Positions 62,171 to 64,000 of a stretch of DNA of 64,000 nucleotides are shown one piece after another. Within the stretch, counting starts at the first letter, position 1. Each line of letters begins with the position of its first letter. Location of the stretch: positions 930,001-994,000 of the forward strand of contig NZ_JAEACT010000003.1 of NCBI RefSeq assembly GCF_021432385.1, in the 5' to 3' direction. The stretch comes from Clostridium hydrogenum. GTDB lineage: Bacteria; Bacillota; Clostridia; Clostridiales; Clostridiaceae. The position numbers and the translations under genes are program-made. Below the pieces are notes generated by a model. It saw only the letters and a program-made list of their open reading frames with translations, searched no databases and had not been told where the DNA came from.

Positions 62171-64000
62171 TTAAGCTGTTATCTTTTTTATCCCCACTTC
62201 ATTTAACTTAGCTAAAAGACCATTTATAGTCCTCTCCTGATTTCTGTAAAATTCACTGCCCCTAATCCTATAAAAAGTCCATCCAACTCTTTCAAGTGAC
62301 ATTTGCCTTTCTCGCTGCTTTTCCCAGTCATCAATATTACTCCAGCTGCCACCATCACATTCCACTGCAATTCTGTTGTTCTCATCCTCAATTATAAAGT
62401 CAACCTTGTACTTTCCAAGCTTTGCAAAAGGCTTAATATCATATCCCTTTTTCTTAATTGCTTCAAATACATCCTTTTCAAAATCACCTGCTAAAACCAT
62501 TTCATTTTTATTGTGCACAGCTGATGCTATAGTTGGATCCAAACAATATCTAAGGAATTTGGTCCTCACACAATTATTGCTTAGCTTGTCCACGTCGATG
62601 GAGTAAAATACCCACATTTGATTTCTCGCTCTACTTGCAGCCACATTAAATCTTCTAAAATCAGCTTCACGAGTTAGAGACATAACCTTACAATTATCCG
62701 CAACAACAAGTGATATAAACATAACATCCCTCTCGTCCCCCTGAAAGGAATAAGCATCACCGCATAAAAGTTTACGCTTTAAAATTTCATTTTCCCCAAT
62801 TCTATGCCTTAAAAGCTCTTCAATTTTTTCCGCCTGCTGATCACCTAAAAGAGAAATAACCCCCATAGTCATATTATTATATCTAGGATCATCACAACAT
62901 TTTACTATTTGATCCACTATGGCTTTAGCTTCATTTATATTAACTTGACTTATGTTGTCCTTATTTCCGTTTTTAACCTTAACAGTTTTTATAGGATAAT
63001 CAAAAGCTTCATTTCCCCTTGGATACCTTAGCGGAATCATTTCACCGGAATAACTTAAATTATTGCTGAAACCTATTATTTCTGGTGCACATCTAAAATG
63101 TTCTCTTAAAAGGAGCCTGTCCGGAAATACTCTAAGTGCAGTATTATAAAGGCTGGTCTGCAAATCAAACCACTCCGAGTGAGGTATTTCCTTTAAATAT
63201 CTATCAATTAAATCATCAATATTTTCCTCACTAACCCCAACTGCCTGTGGACTTATCTGCTTATCATCACCAACAATCACAGCCCTCTTACCCCTAAAAA
63301 GAGCACTTATTCCCAAGATATCGCTTTGGCTGCTTTCATCAAATATTACAACATCAAAAAGATTTTTATTTAAATTTATATTTTCTATAACCTTATTTAG
63401 AGGCATTATCCATACTGGGATACAATCTTTGCATTTCTCCATTTCCGTTTGAGCCATATTTCTATATTTAACAGCAAACTTTCCAGTGCCCCTGCCAATT
63501 CTCTTAACCGCTTGAAGCCATGCATATAAACTTCTCTTTTGAATATCAGTTGTATTTATAATTTGATTATACCAAGCTTTCTTTGCCACTATTTCTTTTA
63601 TAAGAACCTTTTCCTTTATCTTTTCATTTTCAATATCCTTTTCTAAGATATCCACTCTAAGATTATGAGCTTTTTTCAAAAAACCATTCATCTGCTTCCA
63701 TTTCCATGCCTTTGTCAGCTCTTTATAATTCTCTCTTTTACCACTTTTTAAAAGCTTACTAGTAAAAAGTGGTGCCAAAGCTTCAAGCTTATTTTTAAAT
63801 ATATCTATCTCTTTAACCATTGGTACAAGTTCCTTTAACCTTTGAATTTCAGAATAAGCTTTTTTTATTCTTTGAGTATCCTTCTTATCAAGACCTTCTG
63901 TTAAACACTCAATTCCATAATTGCCTCTAGACAATTTACTAACTCCAGTGAGATAAGCTTTTTCTTCCTCATAATTTTTAATATTTCTAAGACTTATAAT
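62171..64000 (-). CDS. Superfamily 1 helicase with C-terminal restriction-endonuclease-like domain, 5' end outside window
   Basis: The frame is open from 62171 to the window edge without a stop, so at least 609 residues are the C-terminal part of a larger protein; a TTG at 63934 is not the real start. Visible helicase motifs: II (VVIFDESSQSDI), III (AVIVGDDKQISPQAVG), IV (LREHFRCAPEIIGFSN), V/Va (GDAYSFQGDERDVMFISLVV) and VI (FNVAASRARNQMWVF). The last 110 residues form a DUF559/Vsr-like nuclease (KVDFIIEDENNRIAVECDGG, then RQMSLERVGWTFYRIRGSEF). Walker A lies upstream of the window. Such helicase-nuclease proteins process foreign or damaged DNA and are often found in defence loci; that role is inferred. 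Confidence 0.85.
   Translation of the reverse strand: MISLRNIKNYEEEKAYLTGVSKLSRGNYGIECLTEGLDKKDTQRIKKAYSEIQRLKELVPMVKEIDIFKNKLEALAPLFTSKLLKSGKRENYKELTKAWKWKQMNGFLKKAHNLRVDILEKDIENEKIKEKVLIKEIVAKKAWYNQIINTTDIQKRSLYAWLQAVKRIGRGTGKFAVKYRNMAQTEMEKCKDCIPVWIMPLNKVIENINLNKNLFDVVIFDESSQSDILGISALFRGKRAVIVGDDKQISPQAVGVSEENIDDLIDRYLKEIPHSEWFDLQTSLYNTALRVFPDRLLLREHFRCAPEIIGFSNNLSYSGEMIPLRYPRGNEAFDYPIKTVKVKNGNKDNISQVNINEAKAIVDQIVKCCDDPRYNNMTMGVISLLGDQQAEKIEELLRHRIGENEILKRKLLCGDAYSFQGDERDVMFISLVVADNCKVMSLTREADFRRFNVAASRARNQMWVFYSIDVDKLSNNCVRTKFLRYCLDPTIASAVHNKNEMVLAGDFEKDVFEAIKKKGYDIKPFAKLGKYKVDFIIEDENNRIAVECDGGSWSNIDDWEKQRERQMSLERVGWTFYRIRGSEFYRNQERTINGLLAKLNEVGIKKITA

Overview
The window looks like a chromosomal segment of a low-GC, anaerobic, spore-forming Firmicute of the genus Clostridium, probably near the solvent-producing C. 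acetobutylicum group. Evidence is the AT-rich codon use, strong AGGAGG-type ribosome binding sites, anaerobic enzymes (NrdD/NrdG, HydG, a flavodiiron-rubredoxin fusion), an RRNPP-type peptide-sensing pair, and the gene order around uvrBA, ftsEX, alr, acpS. The species is an inference. I saw no rRNA, tRNA or CRISPR array.

Layout. 1-21.4 kb (all minus strand): a housekeeping run read right to left as DUF6514, acpS, nnr, a GerS-like gene (duplicated around an IS3-type element), alr, a MazEF-type pair, a YitT protein, ftsE-ftsX, ctpA, a MinJ-like PDZ membrane protein, uvrB-uvrA under a LexA box, an FHA protein and a partial FtsW/RodA gene. 21.5-26.4 kb: an orphan gene and a MoxR/DUF58/DUF4129-like operon. 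26.4-28.4 kb (plus): a TM1266-type regulator and hydG behind a possible attenuator. 28.5-32.1 kb: an HD-domain protein of unknown role, then an RRNPP regulator with its 51-residue pre-peptide. 32.4-39.5 kb: a heterodimeric ABC exporter divergent from an AraC regulator, then a flavodiiron/rubredoxin/NADH-oxidoreductase fusion. 39.7-52 kb: a lipoprotein, YihY, glmM, an UPF0173 hydrolase, nrdDG, UPF0210 plus ACT protein, a phosphodiesterase and pepT. 52-60.5 kb: an HD-GYP gene and an unusual chaperone operon (GrpE, lid-less DnaK, Hsp70-VWA fusion, and a 979-residue protein with degenerate J-like, zinc-ribbon and fibronectin-like regions). 60.7-64 kb: an IS1595-type element and a truncated helicase-nuclease.

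The most striking non-coding feature is a family of about 18 long, imperfectly palindromic intergenic repeats, roughly 4.4 kb in all. Their ends are tandem heptads (AGAGTAC/AAAGTAC, or ATTCACA/ATGCACA, or CTACTCT) and their interiors are mosaics of small GC-rich hairpins. They sit mostly against stop codons. A second family of tiny palindromes, with exact sizes of 96 and 44 bp and GATAWACC ends, lies beside or nested inside them. One heptad arm pair has become a terminator, one supplies the stop codon of nrdG, and two mark the endpoints of a 1068-bp duplication around an insertion sequence.
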